From: Massilia sp. Mn16-1_5
GTDB taxonomy: Bacteria; Pseudomonadota; Gammaproteobacteria; Burkholderiales; Burkholderiaceae_D
DNA length: 64,000 nt
Direction of reading: 5' to 3'
Assembly: GCF_004798585.1 (NCBI RefSeq)
Contig: NZ_PPXQ01000007.1
Span: 186,001 to 250,000, forward strand
Shown: positions 44,452-52,369 of the stretch, one piece after another
Layout: each line of letters opens with the position of its first letter
Numbering within the stretch: position 1 is the stretch's first letter
Position numbers and translations under genes: made by a program
Notes under the pieces: model-generated
The model's input: the letters and a program-made list of their open reading frames with translations, nothing else
What the model was told of the DNA's origin: nothing
Databases searched by the model: none

Positions 44452-44943
44452 AGGCGCCTGCACGCCATCGGGGGCGGGTACTGTCGCTGGCGGCAATGCC
44501 ACCCGCTGTACCGGCTTGGCCTGGGCGGCGATGAAGCCTTCGAGCGCGGCCGACAGCGACTCCAGCGCATGCTTGCCGAATGCCTGCTCGAGGTAGCGGT
44601 ACTGCATTTCGATCAGCGGCGCCATGTCGTCGATCAGCGCATCCCCCTTCGGCGCAAGGCTGACCAGCACGCGGCGCTGGTCGGCTTCGTGGCGGACACG
44701 CTGGAGCAGGCCGATTTCCTCCATGCGCGCCAGGATGCCGGCCATGCTGCTGCTGAGGATCTGGCAGAGCGCGCACAGCTCGCGCGGCTCGAGTTGCGCG
44801 TGCTCGTCGAGCGCGCGCAGGATGCGCCACTGCTGCTCCGTCAGGCCATAGTGGTTGAGGATGGGACGGAAATGCCCCATCAGCGCGTCGCGCGCATTCA
44901 ACAGCTGCTGTGGCAAGTTGCGGTGGGTGAAGCGCTTGGCCAC
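44422..44943 (-). CDS. MarR-family regulator (HpaR-like)
   Basis: A 173-residue winged-helix regulator. NLPQQLLNARDALMGHFRPILNHYGLTEQQWRILRAL and PRELCALCQILSSSMAGILARMEEIGLLQRVRHEADQRRVLVSLAPKG match the HpaR subgroup that represses homoprotocatechuate genes, but no such genes are here. Instead a CoA-transferase gene is divergent, and its promoter is overlaid by a strong palindrome that suits this protein. The gene's 3' 30 bp overlap the convergent cytochrome gene. A C-terminal Pro-rich tail of about 30 residues is not conserved. Confidence 0.88.
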   Translation of the reverse strand: MAKRFTHRNLPQQLLNARDALMGHFRPILNHYGLTEQQWRILRALDEHAQLEPRELCALCQILSSSMAGILARMEEIGLLQRVRHEADQRRVLVSLAPKGDALIDDMAPLIEMQYRYLEQAFGKHALESLSAALEGFIAAQAKPVQRVALPPATVPAPDGVQAPSGSRMGIVG

Positions 44944-45010
44944 GGTGACTCCTGATAGTGGTCGTAATGAATCGGAACAAAAAAGCGGACGCAGGGCGTA
45001 CAGACACGCC

Positions 45011-45044
45011 TTGACTTACTCATATGCGAGTGATTTAATCACTC
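45011..45044 (+). promoter_or_regulatory. sigma-70 promoter with overlapping MarR operator
   Basis: TTGACT (45011-45016), a 17-bp spacer and TTTAAT (45034-45039) form a good promoter for the CoA-transferase gene. The perfect 17-bp palindrome GAGTGATTTAATCACTC (45028-45044) covers the -10 box, and further ACTC...GAGT half-sites flank it. The layout fits repression by the divergent MarR regulator. Confidence 0.75.
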
Positions 45045-45106
45045 ACATGCTAGTGAACTACGCATGACTGCCGTTCCACTTTGACACGAAGGATACAGGA
45101 TTGACC

Positions 45107-46627
45107 ATGCATGACGAGTACCAGGAGCGCATCCGCCATCCGCTCTTGCGCGAGCGTATCAAGAGTGCCGCCGCTGCGGCGGCGCTGATCGAAGACGGCA
45201 TGACGGTCGGCATGAGCGGGTTCACGCGGGCCGGTGACGCCAAGGCGGTGCCGCTGGCGCTGGCCGAACGGGCGCGCCATGATCCGCTGCAGATCACCCT
45301 GATGACCGGCGCCTCGCTTGGCAGCGACGTCGACAAGGTCCTGACGGAAGCCGGCGTCCTGGCGCGCCGCATGCCTTTCCAGTCCGATGCCACGCTGCGC
45401 GCGGCGATCAACCGCGGCGAGGTGATGTTCATGGACCAGCACCTGTCCGAAACCGTCGAACTGCTGCGTACGGGCCAGATCGCCCCGATCGATGTCGCCA
45501 TCGTCGAAGCCGTCGCCATCCTCGACAGCGGCGCCATCGTCCCGACCACCTCGGTCGGCAACAGCGCCAGCTTCGCGATCCTGGCCGACAAGGTGATCGT
45601 CGAGATCAACCTGGCGCAGTCGCCGGCGCTGGAAGGACTGCACGACATCTTCATTCCGAAACACCGTCCGCAGCGCGAGCCGATTCCCTTGATGACACCG
45701 CGCGACCGCATCGGCACCAGCGCCATCATGATCCCGCCGGAAAAGATCGCCGCCATCGTCATCACCGAACGCAGCGACAGTGCGTCGACCATCCTGCCGG
45801 CCGATGGGGACACGGCGGCGATCGCCGCCCACCTGGTGGCCTTTTTCGAGCGCGAAGTCGCGCTGGGGCGGCTGACCGAGCGCCTGCTGCCGATCCAGGC
45901 CGGGATCGGCACCATCGCCAACGCCGTGATGATGGGCTTCATCGACAGTCCGTTCCAGCACCTGAGCATGTATTCCGAGGTGCTGCAGGATTCGACGTTT
46001 GATTTGTTCGATGCCGGCAAGCTCGATTTCGCCTCCGGCTCGTCGATCACGCTGTCGGCGGCCAAGGGTGCGCAGGTGTTCGGCGACATCGGCCGCTACA
46101 AGGACCGCCTGGTGCTGCGGCCGCAGGAAGTGAGCAATCATCCCGAGGTGGTGCGCCGGCTCGGCATCATCGCGATCAACACCGCGCTCGAGGCCGACAT
46201 CTACGGCAACGTCAATTCGACCCACGTGGGCGGCACGCACATGATGAACGGCATCGGCGGCTCGGGGGATTTCGCGCGCAATGCCTACCTGGCCGTGTTC
46301 GCCACCAAGTCGGTCGCCAAGGGCGGCAAGATTTCCAGCATCGTGCCGATGGTGTCGCACGTCGACCACAACGAGCACGACGTCGATATCATCGTCACCG
46401 AAATCGGCCTGGCCGACCTGCGCGGCCTGGCGCCGCGCGAACGCGCACAGGTCATCATCGAGAACTGCGTGGCCGAACCCTACCGCCAGATGCTGCGCGA
46501 GTATGTGGCCGAGGCGAACCGGCGTGGCGGCCATACGCCGCACGTGCTGGAGCAGGCCTTGGCCTGGCATGTGCGCTACGGTGCTACCGGCTCGATGCTG
46601 CCCGAGCAGGGCATTGAAGCGAGCTGA
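45107..46627 (+). CDS. acetyl-CoA hydrolase / succinate CoA-transferase family enzyme
   Basis: A 506-residue member of the class I CoA-transferase (Cat1/SCACT, acetyl-CoA hydrolase) family. The start is ATG 45107 with AGGA 6 nt upstream, in preference to the in-frame TTG two codons earlier. Family landmarks: AAALIEDGMTVGMSGFTRAGDAKAVPLALAERA, ALVEINLAQSPALEGLHDIF-like segment, and MNGIGGSGDFARNAYLAVFATKS followed by SSIVPMVSHVDHNEHDVDIIVTEIGLADLRGLAPRERA. Members transfer CoA between acetate and succinate or hydrolyse acetyl-CoA. A MarR regulator is divergent and probably controls it. Confidence 0.92.
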   Translation: MHDEYQERIRHPLLRERIKSAAAAAALIEDGMTVGMSGFTRAGDAKAVPLALAERARHDPLQITLMTGASLGSDVDKVLTEAGVLARRMPFQSDATLRAAINRGEVMFMDQHLSETVELLRTGQIAPIDVAIVEAVAILDSGAIVPTTSVGNSASFAILADKVIVEINLAQSPALEGLHDIFIPKHRPQREPIPLMTPRDRIGTSAIMIPPEKIAAIVITERSDSASTILPADGDTAAIAAHLVAFFEREVALGRLTERLLPIQAGIGTIANAVMMGFIDSPFQHLSMYSEVLQDSTFDLFDAGKLDFASGSSITLSAAKGAQVFGDIGRYKDRLVLRPQEVSNHPEVVRRLGIIAINTALEADIYGNVNSTHVGGTHMMNGIGGSGDFARNAYLAVFATKSVAKGGKISSIVPMVSHVDHNEHDVDIIVTEIGLADLRGLAPRERAQVIIENCVAEPYRQMLREYVAEANRRGGHTPHVLEQALAWHVRYGATGSMLPEQGIEAS

Positions 46628-46631
46628 AGAC

Positions 46632-46663
46632 AAAAACGCCGGTCTGCGAAGGTCGGCGTTTTT
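46632..46663. terminator. hairpin terminator (copy of the tRNA-Phe terminator repeat)
   Basis: AAAAACGCC...GGCGTTTTT with a wobble-paired inner stem, between the CoA-transferase and the convergent DUF3140 gene. The hairpin and about 20 bp after it resemble the sequences that flank the two tRNA-Phe genes. Confidence 0.8.
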
Positions 46664-46727
46664 GTTTGTACTGCGCAATTCCTGATGGTCCCCCAGCCCG
46701 GCACGGTCATCCTCGATGCCGGCAGGC

Positions 46728-47090
46728 TCATTTCTTCTCTGGATCGTGGCCCCAGTTCATCAATGAATAGCGCCAATCGCTCGATGCCGGATCGCTCCGG
46801 GTAGGCCCCTGTGCCAGGTGTCGGTGGATGTACCCGACCACCTTGCGCATGTGCGCGATGTCAGCCGCACTCAGGTCCTGAACATGCCGGTGCAACAGTT
46901 CGACGATGCGGCGTCCGGACTGGTGCCCGGTCGATTCGGCATTGCCGTGCTTCTGGCCGACCCGCTTGGAATCGTCGGTGTCGAGCCATTTCTCCAGTTG
47001 GGCTGGCGTCATGTTCACCGCCTGCTTGAACTCCGCGACCGTCTGCTGCCTGGCTGCGTCCTCGTCATCGGTGCCTGCTTGTTTTGACAT
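46728..47090 (-). CDS. DUF3140 family protein
   Basis: A 120-residue hydrophilic protein. EFKQAVNMTPAQLEKWLDTDDSKRVGQK and SGRRIVELLHRHVQDLSAADIAHMRKVVGYIHRHLAQGP are the DUF3140 signature segments; the C-terminus RYSLMNWGHDPEK is also typical. Function unknown; family members appear as DNA-binding-like small proteins in actinobacteria and proteobacteria. It is isolated, convergent with the CoA-transferase and upstream of nothing obvious; the tRNA-Phe gene lies 174 bp beyond its start on the same strand. Confidence 0.85.
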   Translation of the reverse strand: MSKQAGTDDEDAARQQTVAEFKQAVNMTPAQLEKWLDTDDSKRVGQKHGNAESTGHQSGRRIVELLHRHVQDLSAADIAHMRKVVGYIHRHLAQGPTRSDPASSDWRYSLMNWGHDPEKK

Positions 47091-47213
47091 GCGTACTCCA
47101 AAGAGCATTGCGATTGGCATCGTCGTACGGCAACCGCAGCCAACCATATCGATCGACCGTACCCATCGTTTTAAAGTATCACGACCCCTGTCTTTCCTGG
47201 CGCACCAGAAAAC

Positions 47214-47245
47214 AAAAACGCCGACCTGCGAAGGTCGGCGTTTTT
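47214..47245 (-). terminator. terminator of tRNA-Phe (copy 1)
   Basis: The stem AAAAACGCCGACC / GGTCGGCGTTTTT lies 19 bp past the tRNA 3' end on the minus strand and is followed by TGTTTT. Confidence 0.88.
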
Positions 47246-47264
47246 GTTTGTACTACTGAATTCT

Positions 47265-47340
47265 TGGTGGCCCGGGGCGGAATCGAACCACCGACACAAG
47301 GATTTTCAATCCTCTGCTCTACCAACTGAGCTACCAGGCC
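47265..47340 (-). tRNA. tRNA-Phe: tRNA-Phe (GAA), copy 1
   Basis: A 76-nt cloverleaf on the minus strand with encoded CCA. The acceptor arms GGCCTGG / CCGGGCC pair with one wobble; D arm GCTC...GAGC; anticodon loop with GAA (stem AGGAT / ATCCT); T arm GGTGG-TTCGATT-CCGCC. The sequence is identical to the copy at 63701. Confidence 0.97.
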
Positions 47341-47401
47341 AAGGCGGAGAATTCTAACACGAAGTGGCGGCTCGTCCATAACTTTTCAGAATGCACGCCG
47401 C

Positions 47402-48397
47402 TCAGCCAGCATGCTGCATGCGCCGCCAGCGCGCCGGCGAGGTGCCGGTTTCGCGTTTGAAGGCGCGGGCGAAGGCCGCTTCCGATTCGTAGCCGACTTC
47501 CAGCGCCACCGAGGCGACCGGGGCGCGTCCGCCGCGCAACAGGCCGGCGGCCGCTTCCATGCGCCAGCGCGCCAGGTATTGCATCGGCGGCTGGCCGAGC
47601 AGGCGCAGGAAGCGCGCGCAGAAGCTTGATCTCGACAGGCCGGCGGCGCGCGCCAGGTCGTCGATGGTCCAGGGCCGGGCGGGGGAGCGGTGGATCAGCG
47701 CCAGTGCGCGTCCGACTTGCCGGTCGCGCAGGCCGGCCAGCCAGCCGGTGCTGCCGGCCGGTAGGCATTCCAGGTAACGGCGCAGGGCGTCGATGAACAT
47801 GGTTTCGCTGGCGCGCTCGAGCAGGGCGGCCGCGCCCGGCTGGCCGCGGTCGGCGCGCAGGGCCAGTTGCCCCAGTTCGGCGTGCGCGGCGGCGCTGCTG
47901 GAGGCCGGCAGATGCAGCAGGCGCGGCAGGGCGTCGAGCAGGGGATTGAAGGGGTGGCGGTCGCAGGACAGGAAACCGCAGACCAGTTCGGTGGCGCCCG
48001 GACTGGCCGCTTCGCCCCAGGAGAATTCGTACTGGGAATGAAACACGATCGGGATCGGTTTCGGCGCGTCGCGCGTGGCGGCCACCCAGCCGGGATCGAT
48101 GCGGGTCGGCTGCAGGTCCGGGTCGTTCGAGAGCACGTGGCCGTCGCCGTGCGGCAGGATGACGACGTCGCCCGGGCGCAGGCGCACCGGCGCCAGGCCG
48201 GACACGCAGGCCCAGCCGTCGCCCTTGGCCAGCACGTGGTATTCCATCACATGCTCGGCGTCGGGAAACAGCAGCCGGCCCAGCTCGCGCATCGGCGGCG
48301 CTTCCACCGCCCAGACCGCGGGAAAGCTGATCTGGTAGAAGACGGCGCCGCGCAGGCGTACCGAGCGCAACACATCGGAGAGGGTGTCGGTTTCCAT
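47402..48397 (-). CDS. AraC-family regulator with cupin domain
   Basis: A 331-residue regulator with an N-terminal AraC_binding_2-like cupin domain (about 1-200; LRGAVFYQISFPAVWAVEAPPMRELGRLL, RPGDVVILPHGDGHVLS, CGFLSCDRHPFNPLLDALPRLLHL) and a C-terminal AraC double helix-turn-helix (about 225-325; ALIHRSPARPWTIDDLARAAGLSRSSFCARFLRLLGQPPMQYLARWRMEAAAGLL, ALEVGYESEAAFARAFKRETGTSPARWRR). This architecture is that of regulators of small dehydrogenase or methyltransferase genes. It is divergent from the methyltransferase gene, which is the likely target. Confidence 0.92.
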   Translation of the reverse strand: METDTLSDVLRSVRLRGAVFYQISFPAVWAVEAPPMRELGRLLFPDAEHVMEYHVLAKGDGWACVSGLAPVRLRPGDVVILPHGDGHVLSNDPDLQPTRIDPGWVAATRDAPKPIPIVFHSQYEFSWGEAASPGATELVCGFLSCDRHPFNPLLDALPRLLHLPASSSAAAHAELGQLALRADRGQPGAAALLERASETMFIDALRRYLECLPAGSTGWLAGLRDRQVGRALALIHRSPARPWTIDDLARAAGLSRSSFCARFLRLLGQPPMQYLARWRMEAAAGLLRGGRAPVASVALEVGYESEAAFARAFKRETGTSPARWRRMQHAG

Positions 48398-48525
48398 GAT
48401 CGTCAGGACGGCCGGGCAAAGCGCGCCGACGCCTGGTCAAGCACGCCGCGCGCCCACGCACCATACTGAAAATTCGATCTCTCGATTTCTTCGATTTCTC
48501 GGTTTGTTATGGGGAGGATGACAGC

Positions 48526-49401
48526 ATGGACAAAACAACGCAATCGGTCCCGGGCGCAGTGCCGGGCTCAGTACAAGGGCGCGGGGCTGCGCAGCCGGAC
48601 TATGCCGCCATCAAGGCGCGCCAGCAGGCGGCCTGGGCCAGCGGCGACTTCGCCATCATCGGCGTGACCTTGCAGATCGTCGGTGAGACGCTGGCCGAGA
48701 TGGCCGACATCCGCGCCGGCGAGAGCGTTCTCGATGTCGCAGCCGGCAACGGCAACGCAACCCTTGCCGCAGCACACCACGGTGCCCGCGTCACCTCGAC
48801 CGACTACGTGCCGGCCCTGCTCGAGAAAGGCAAGACACGCGCCGCCGCCGAGGGGCTGGACATCGCCTTCCAGGTGGCCGACGCCGAAAACCTGCCTTTC
48901 GGGGACGGCAGCTTCGACGTGGCAATCTCGACCTACGGCGTGATGTTCGCGCCCGACCATGGGCGCAGTGCAAGCGAGTTGCTGCGCGTGGTGCGCGACG
49001 GCGGCCGCATCGCGCTGTCGAGCTGGACGCCGGACAGTTTCATCGGCCAGTTGTTCAAGGTCATCGGCAAGGCCGTGCCGCCGCCGGCCGGGGTGATGTC
49101 GCCGCTGCTGTGGGGCACGGAAGCGTATATCGGCGAACTGTTCGGGGATGCGGCGGCCGACATCCGCACGGCGCGCCGCCATTATGCTTTCCGCTACACC
49201 TCGGCGGCCCACTGGCTGCAGGTGTTCCGCGATTTCTATGGGCCGGTGAACAAGGCGTTCGGGGCGCTCGACGGCCATGGCCAGGCCTTGCTGGAGCATG
49301 ACATCCTCGAGCTGCTCGATCGTTTCAATATGGCCGATGGGGCCTCGCTGGTGGTGCCGTCCGAGTACCTGGATGTGGTGATCGTCAAGCGCAGCGCTTG
49401 A
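48526..49401 (+). CDS. class I SAM-dependent methyltransferase
   Basis: A 291-residue methyltransferase of the UbiE/COQ5-like type. The Rossmann motifs are clear: motif I SVLDVAAGNGNATLAAA, motif II STDYVPALLEKGK, the post-II FQVADAENLPFGDGSFDVAISTYGVMFAPDH and motif III GGRIALSSWTPDS. The N-terminal ARQQAAWASGDFAIIGVTLQIVGETLAE segment is typical of the family. The acceptor is unknown. The AraC/cupin regulator is divergent. A long terminator hairpin shared with the convergent protease gene follows. Confidence 0.9.
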   Translation: MDKTTQSVPGAVPGSVQGRGAAQPDYAAIKARQQAAWASGDFAIIGVTLQIVGETLAEMADIRAGESVLDVAAGNGNATLAAAHHGARVTSTDYVPALLEKGKTRAAAEGLDIAFQVADAENLPFGDGSFDVAISTYGVMFAPDHGRSASELLRVVRDGGRIALSSWTPDSFIGQLFKVIGKAVPPPAGVMSPLLWGTEAYIGELFGDAAADIRTARRHYAFRYTSAAHWLQVFRDFYGPVNKAFGALDGHGQALLEHDILELLDRFNMADGASLVVPSEYLDVVIVKRSA

Positions 49402-49412
49402 GCGGGGGAGGG

Positions 49413-49457
49413 AAATAAAAAGAAAAACCGGGCGGTGGCTTGCGCCGCCCGCCCGGT
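49413..49457 (-). terminator. terminator of the PA-domain metalloprotease gene
   Basis: On the minus strand ACCGGGCGG / CCGCCCGGT form the stem of a GC-rich hairpin followed by TTTTTCTTTTTATTT. Confidence 0.85.
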
Positions 49458-49485
49458 TGCGATGAAGCTCAGCTTTTAGTGCCGA

Positions 49486-50970
49486 TTACCAGCCCAGGTC
49501 CTTCAGCAGCGGCAGGGTCAGGTCCAGCGGCGGCGTGACGGTCAGGGTCAGGTCCGAATTGATGTTCGGTTCCATCAGCAGGTTCGGCGAAGCCGAGACG
49601 TCCCAGTGCGACACCGACGAGCCGCCCACCAGCGGGTTCGGGGTGTACAGCAGCGGACGGCCTGCCAGGTCGGCGCCGGCCTTGCGGCTCTGGTCGATCA
49701 TCAGCGAGGCAACGACCGCGCCTGGCGCGGTGCGCGAGCCGTATGGCTTGGCTTTTTCGACGGCTGCCTTCAGGCGGGTACCGTCATCCAGCGACACGCC
49801 GACCGATGGGATCGTCACGCTTGGATCGGAGCCGCCCGGAGCGATGGCGCCCGCGACGTTGTTGACCAGCACCACACCGATCGCACCGGCGTTCTGCGCG
49901 TTCTTCACCTTGACGGCGAAGCCGCAGGTGCCACGGCTGATCAGGGCGACCTTGCCTTTGACGGCGGCCGTGTTGGCGGCATTGAACGGTTCGCAGCCAG
50001 GACCGGTTTCACCAGCCTGGGCGGTGATGTTCGCCAGCGTGCCCAGCTTGCCGGTGCTCGGCACTGCCGGACCGAAGGCCGATGCGTTGTACGTGATCGT
50101 CGGCAGCGTCTCGGCCGGGCTGGTGGCTTTCACCACTGGCAGCGGCTTGAGGATGGCGGCGCCGGCGACGGCGTTCGGGCCGATCCAGGCCAGTTGCAGC
50201 GGGTTGATCGCCGACGCCTTGCGCTCGGCCGGGGTCATGTTCAGCCAGGTCTTCTTGGCCGTGTTGTCGTACATGAAGCGTTCCCAGATGCTCGGCAGGC
50301 CGTCCGGGGTGTAGGCGGTGTATTCCGCGTTGATGCGGTTACCCGACGAGGTGCTCACGCTCATGACCGAGAAGCCCAGGCCGTGGCCCAGTTCGTGCAG
50401 CAGGGTAGCGGCGAAGTTCACGGCGGTGCCGGCCTTGCCGTCCAGGCCCAGGTAGAACGGCGCGCCGTCGAGGCAGCCAGGCTGGCCGAGGCGGGCGTTG
50501 AACTGGGTCTTGATGTCGACGTTGCCGTAGCCGGTGCCGTCGTCAGGCTGGCCTGCGCTCAGGTTGGTCTTGGCGATCTTGTTGGCCAGGGCCTGTGGGT
50601 ACCAGGTGCCTGGTTCGCCGCCCGGGAAGTCGTGCCACAAGTTCCATGCCGAAGCGCTGCCCAGCGTGGCCGAGGTCGAGGTGCAGGTCAGGTTTTCCCA
50701 GCCGGCCGAGACGACGATCTCGACGTCGCTCTGCAGGTTCTTTTCCCAGACATCGGCGACGTAACGGTAGACGTTGTAGCGCTGCTGGCCAAGCGTGGTG
50801 CCCATGTTGCCGCCCACCGGTGCGACCGGGGTCGTGTCATTGAAGCCGTAGCCGGCCGGGTCGCGGCTCTGGATCTTGATGGTGGCGGCTTCAGCGGCCA
50901 GGCAGGTCAGGGCGCAGGCGGCGGCGATCAGCGAGCGAGCGGCGGAACGCGAAAATTGAGTGGTGCGCAT
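49486..50970 (-). CDS. PA-domain HExxH secreted metalloprotease-like protein
   Basis: A 494-residue exported protein (signal peptide LIAAACALTCLAAEA). The N-terminal part has the zinc-site helix LLHELGHGLGF with His192, Glu193 and His196; the third metzincin His is absent from the expected place. A protease-associated (PA) domain follows (about 280-420; CEPFNAANTAAVKGKVALISRGTCGFAVKVKNAQNAGAIGVVLVNN), then SHWDVSASPNLLMEPNINSDLTLTVTPPLDLTLPLLKDLGW at the C-terminus. The same SHWD...LMEP...LGW end occurs in secreted metalloproteases of Xanthomonadales and Massilia. It is the third gene of a probable operon with the small protein at 50973 (2-bp gap) and a PEP-CTERM protein. Confidence 0.86.
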   Translation of the reverse strand: MRTTQFSRSAARSLIAAACALTCLAAEAATIKIQSRDPAGYGFNDTTPVAPVGGNMGTTLGQQRYNVYRYVADVWEKNLQSDVEIVVSAGWENLTCTSTSATLGSASAWNLWHDFPGGEPGTWYPQALANKIAKTNLSAGQPDDGTGYGNVDIKTQFNARLGQPGCLDGAPFYLGLDGKAGTAVNFAATLLHELGHGLGFSVMSVSTSSGNRINAEYTAYTPDGLPSIWERFMYDNTAKKTWLNMTPAERKASAINPLQLAWIGPNAVAGAAILKPLPVVKATSPAETLPTITYNASAFGPAVPSTGKLGTLANITAQAGETGPGCEPFNAANTAAVKGKVALISRGTCGFAVKVKNAQNAGAIGVVLVNNVAGAIAPGGSDPSVTIPSVGVSLDDGTRLKAAVEKAKPYGSRTAPGAVVASLMIDQSRKAGADLAGRPLLYTPNPLVGGSSVSHWDVSASPNLLMEPNINSDLTLTVTPPLDLTLPLLKDLGW

Positions 50971-50972
50971 GT

Positions 50973-51395
50973 TTACTCCGTTTCAACCTTGGTGGTGTTA
51001 TGGACGTGACCGGCAGCAGGTGCGGACTGGTCGGCATTGCTCGACTCGTAGGTCGAGATGCTGCCGTCCGCTTGGCGGACCGCATGTACGGAGTTGGTGA
51101 ACTCGTCGGTCAGGCGCACGCCGCGGGCGCCGCTCTTGTGGTATTTCTGCTGGAAGGCCTGTGGCGCAGCGCGCAGGGTGCGCACGCGGGCGGTCGACGA
51201 TTGGGCTTGCGCCTTCAGTGCTTCATGTTCCACGGCGGTGGCGTTACGCAGCTTGCCGGTTTCGGCGTCGCGCACGACGGTCAGCGAATCGCTTTGCACT
51301 TCCTGGGCGGTCGCGGTGGTGACGAGGCCCATCAGGGCCAGGGTGATGCCGGCGGCGCACAGCAGGCGCTGGCCGGACTGGTGTTTCTGGGACAT
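50973..51395 (-). CDS. small exported protein preceding the metalloprotease
   Basis: A 140-residue protein with a signal peptide (LCAAGITLALMGLVTTATAQ). The start at 51395 follows AGGAGATAGTC. The mature protein has TVVRDAETGKLRNATAVEHEALKAQAQ, then a basic middle and FTNSVHAVRQADGSISTYES near the end. A beta-hairpin VVRDAETGKLR at the N-terminus and the VxxxDGS turn at the end suggest a small compact domain that may act as a propeptide or inhibitor for the downstream protease (2-bp gap); that is inference. No family recognised. Confidence 0.75.
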   Translation of the reverse strand: MSQKHQSGQRLLCAAGITLALMGLVTTATAQEVQSDSLTVVRDAETGKLRNATAVEHEALKAQAQSSTARVRTLRAAPQAFQQKYHKSGARGVRLTDEFTNSVHAVRQADGSISTYESSNADQSAPAAGHVHNTTKVETE

Positions 51396-51461
51396 GACTA
51401 TCTCCTGGTATTGGGGTATGCGGAGCGCCTTGCGCTCCGGCTTGCAAAAACCGTGTCGCAA

Positions 51462-52097
51462 TCAGCCGCGCTTGCGGCGGCGCGACATTGCCAGGCCCAT
51501 TGCGCCGGCCAGCAGGATTGCCGTGGTCGCTGGTTCAGGCACTTCGGCGACTTGCAGGCGGTCGATGCCGACATAGTTGGCGAAGTCGGCAGCGCCGGTG
51601 TATTGCAGGGCAAAGCGGGCATTGCCCAGGCCACCGCCGATGTTCGCGGCGTAGCGAACCCAGCCGTCAGTACCGACGGTCACGGGCGAGGCCAGCACGA
51701 AGTCGCTCAGGGCCTTGCTGCCGTCGCTGAAGCCGAAGGCGATCTGGTCGCTGTAGCCTTCGGCCGCGGCGGCGCGCAGCCAGAACGAGACGGTTGCGCC
51801 ATTGATACCGGTGGAGAACTCTGGAGTGATCAGCCAGTTGTCGAGGTTCCCGCCTGCGGCAGCGTTGTTATAGTTGGCGGCGGCGTAGCTGTTGGCCGCG
51901 CCGTTCTGGGCACGGAATTGCGTCTGGTCGCCCTGATACCAGCCAGTGGTGCCGGCTGGGGTGCTGGCATTGTTCAGCACCCAGCCCTTGGCGGCCAAAC
52001 CGCTTACGTCGTCAAAACCTTCATTCAACAATGCACCGGCTTGGGCCGACATAGTCATGCCCGAAATCGCTAATGCAACAAGTGCTTTCTTCATCAT
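51462..52097 (-). CDS. PEP-CTERM protein with choice-of-anchor J domain
   Basis: A 211-residue exported protein with a signal peptide (MMKKALVALAISGMTMSAQA), a jelly-roll domain of the choice-of-anchor J type (LLNEGFDDVSGLAAKGWVLNNAS, GTTGWYQGDQTQFRAQNGAANSYAAANYNNAAAGGNLDNWLITPEF, then VSFWLRAA and GNARFALQYTGAADFANYVGIDRLQV) and a C-terminal VPEPATTAILLAGAMGLAMSRRRKRG sorting signal. It goes to exosortase for surface or matrix delivery. A 66-bp gap separates it from the small protein and protease genes. A candidate sigma-54 promoter lies about 105-122 bp upstream. Confidence 0.92.
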   Translation of the reverse strand: MMKKALVALAISGMTMSAQAGALLNEGFDDVSGLAAKGWVLNNASTPAGTTGWYQGDQTQFRAQNGAANSYAAANYNNAAAGGNLDNWLITPEFSTGINGATVSFWLRAAAAEGYSDQIAFGFSDGSKALSDFVLASPVTVGTDGWVRYAANIGGGLGNARFALQYTGAADFANYVGIDRLQVAEVPEPATTAILLAGAMGLAMSRRRKRG

Positions 52098-52201
52098 CTG
52101 ATGCGCCTCCAAAGTTTTAGACGTTGGGGCAGCTCCCGAAGTGCCGATGGGTGCTACCCCACAATTTCGCGGCAATGTGTCCCTGCCGACCTCAACCGGA
52201 T

Positions 52202-52219
52202 ATGCATTAAGCGTGCCAG
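52202..52219 (-). promoter_or_regulatory. candidate sigma-54 promoter of the PEP-CTERM/protease operon
   Basis: On the minus strand CTGGCACGCTTAATGCAT matches the -24 element TGGCACG exactly and has GC at -12 with 10 bp between GG and GC; one base of TTGC differs. Transcription would start near 52192. Confidence 0.5.
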
Positions 52220-52322
52220 GAAACTATGTCGTTGTTTTCTCAGGAGAAAATTTTCTTGACGAAAAATTTGATGAAGAAATGTAAGAATTTTCGACAAAAC
52301 TGAGACAGATGATTACATTTTC

Positions 52323-52337
52323 GCACCAATATGGTGC
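52323..52337. promoter_or_regulatory. inverted repeat upstream of the sigma-54 candidate
   Basis: GCACCA-ATA-TGGTGC lies about 105 bp upstream of the -24 element, a normal distance for the binding site of an enhancer-binding activator such as the PrsR-type regulators of PEP-CTERM genes. The assignment is inference. Confidence 0.4.
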
Positions 52338-52369
52338 ATTTATTACAACTTATTGTCAATACACTCAAT

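Larger units (their letters stand above)
47210..47343. repeat. tRNA-Phe plus terminator repeat, copy 1
   Basis: A 134-bp unit made of the terminator hairpin and the tRNA-Phe gene. It matches 63646-63779 at 131 of 134 positions by hand count; flanks diverge at once on both sides. Confidence 0.9.

Noticed and set aside
45050..46678. A 542-residue minus-strand frame
   Set aside because: It is the shadow of the CoA-transferase gene, which has promoter, operator, ribosome site and family motifs.
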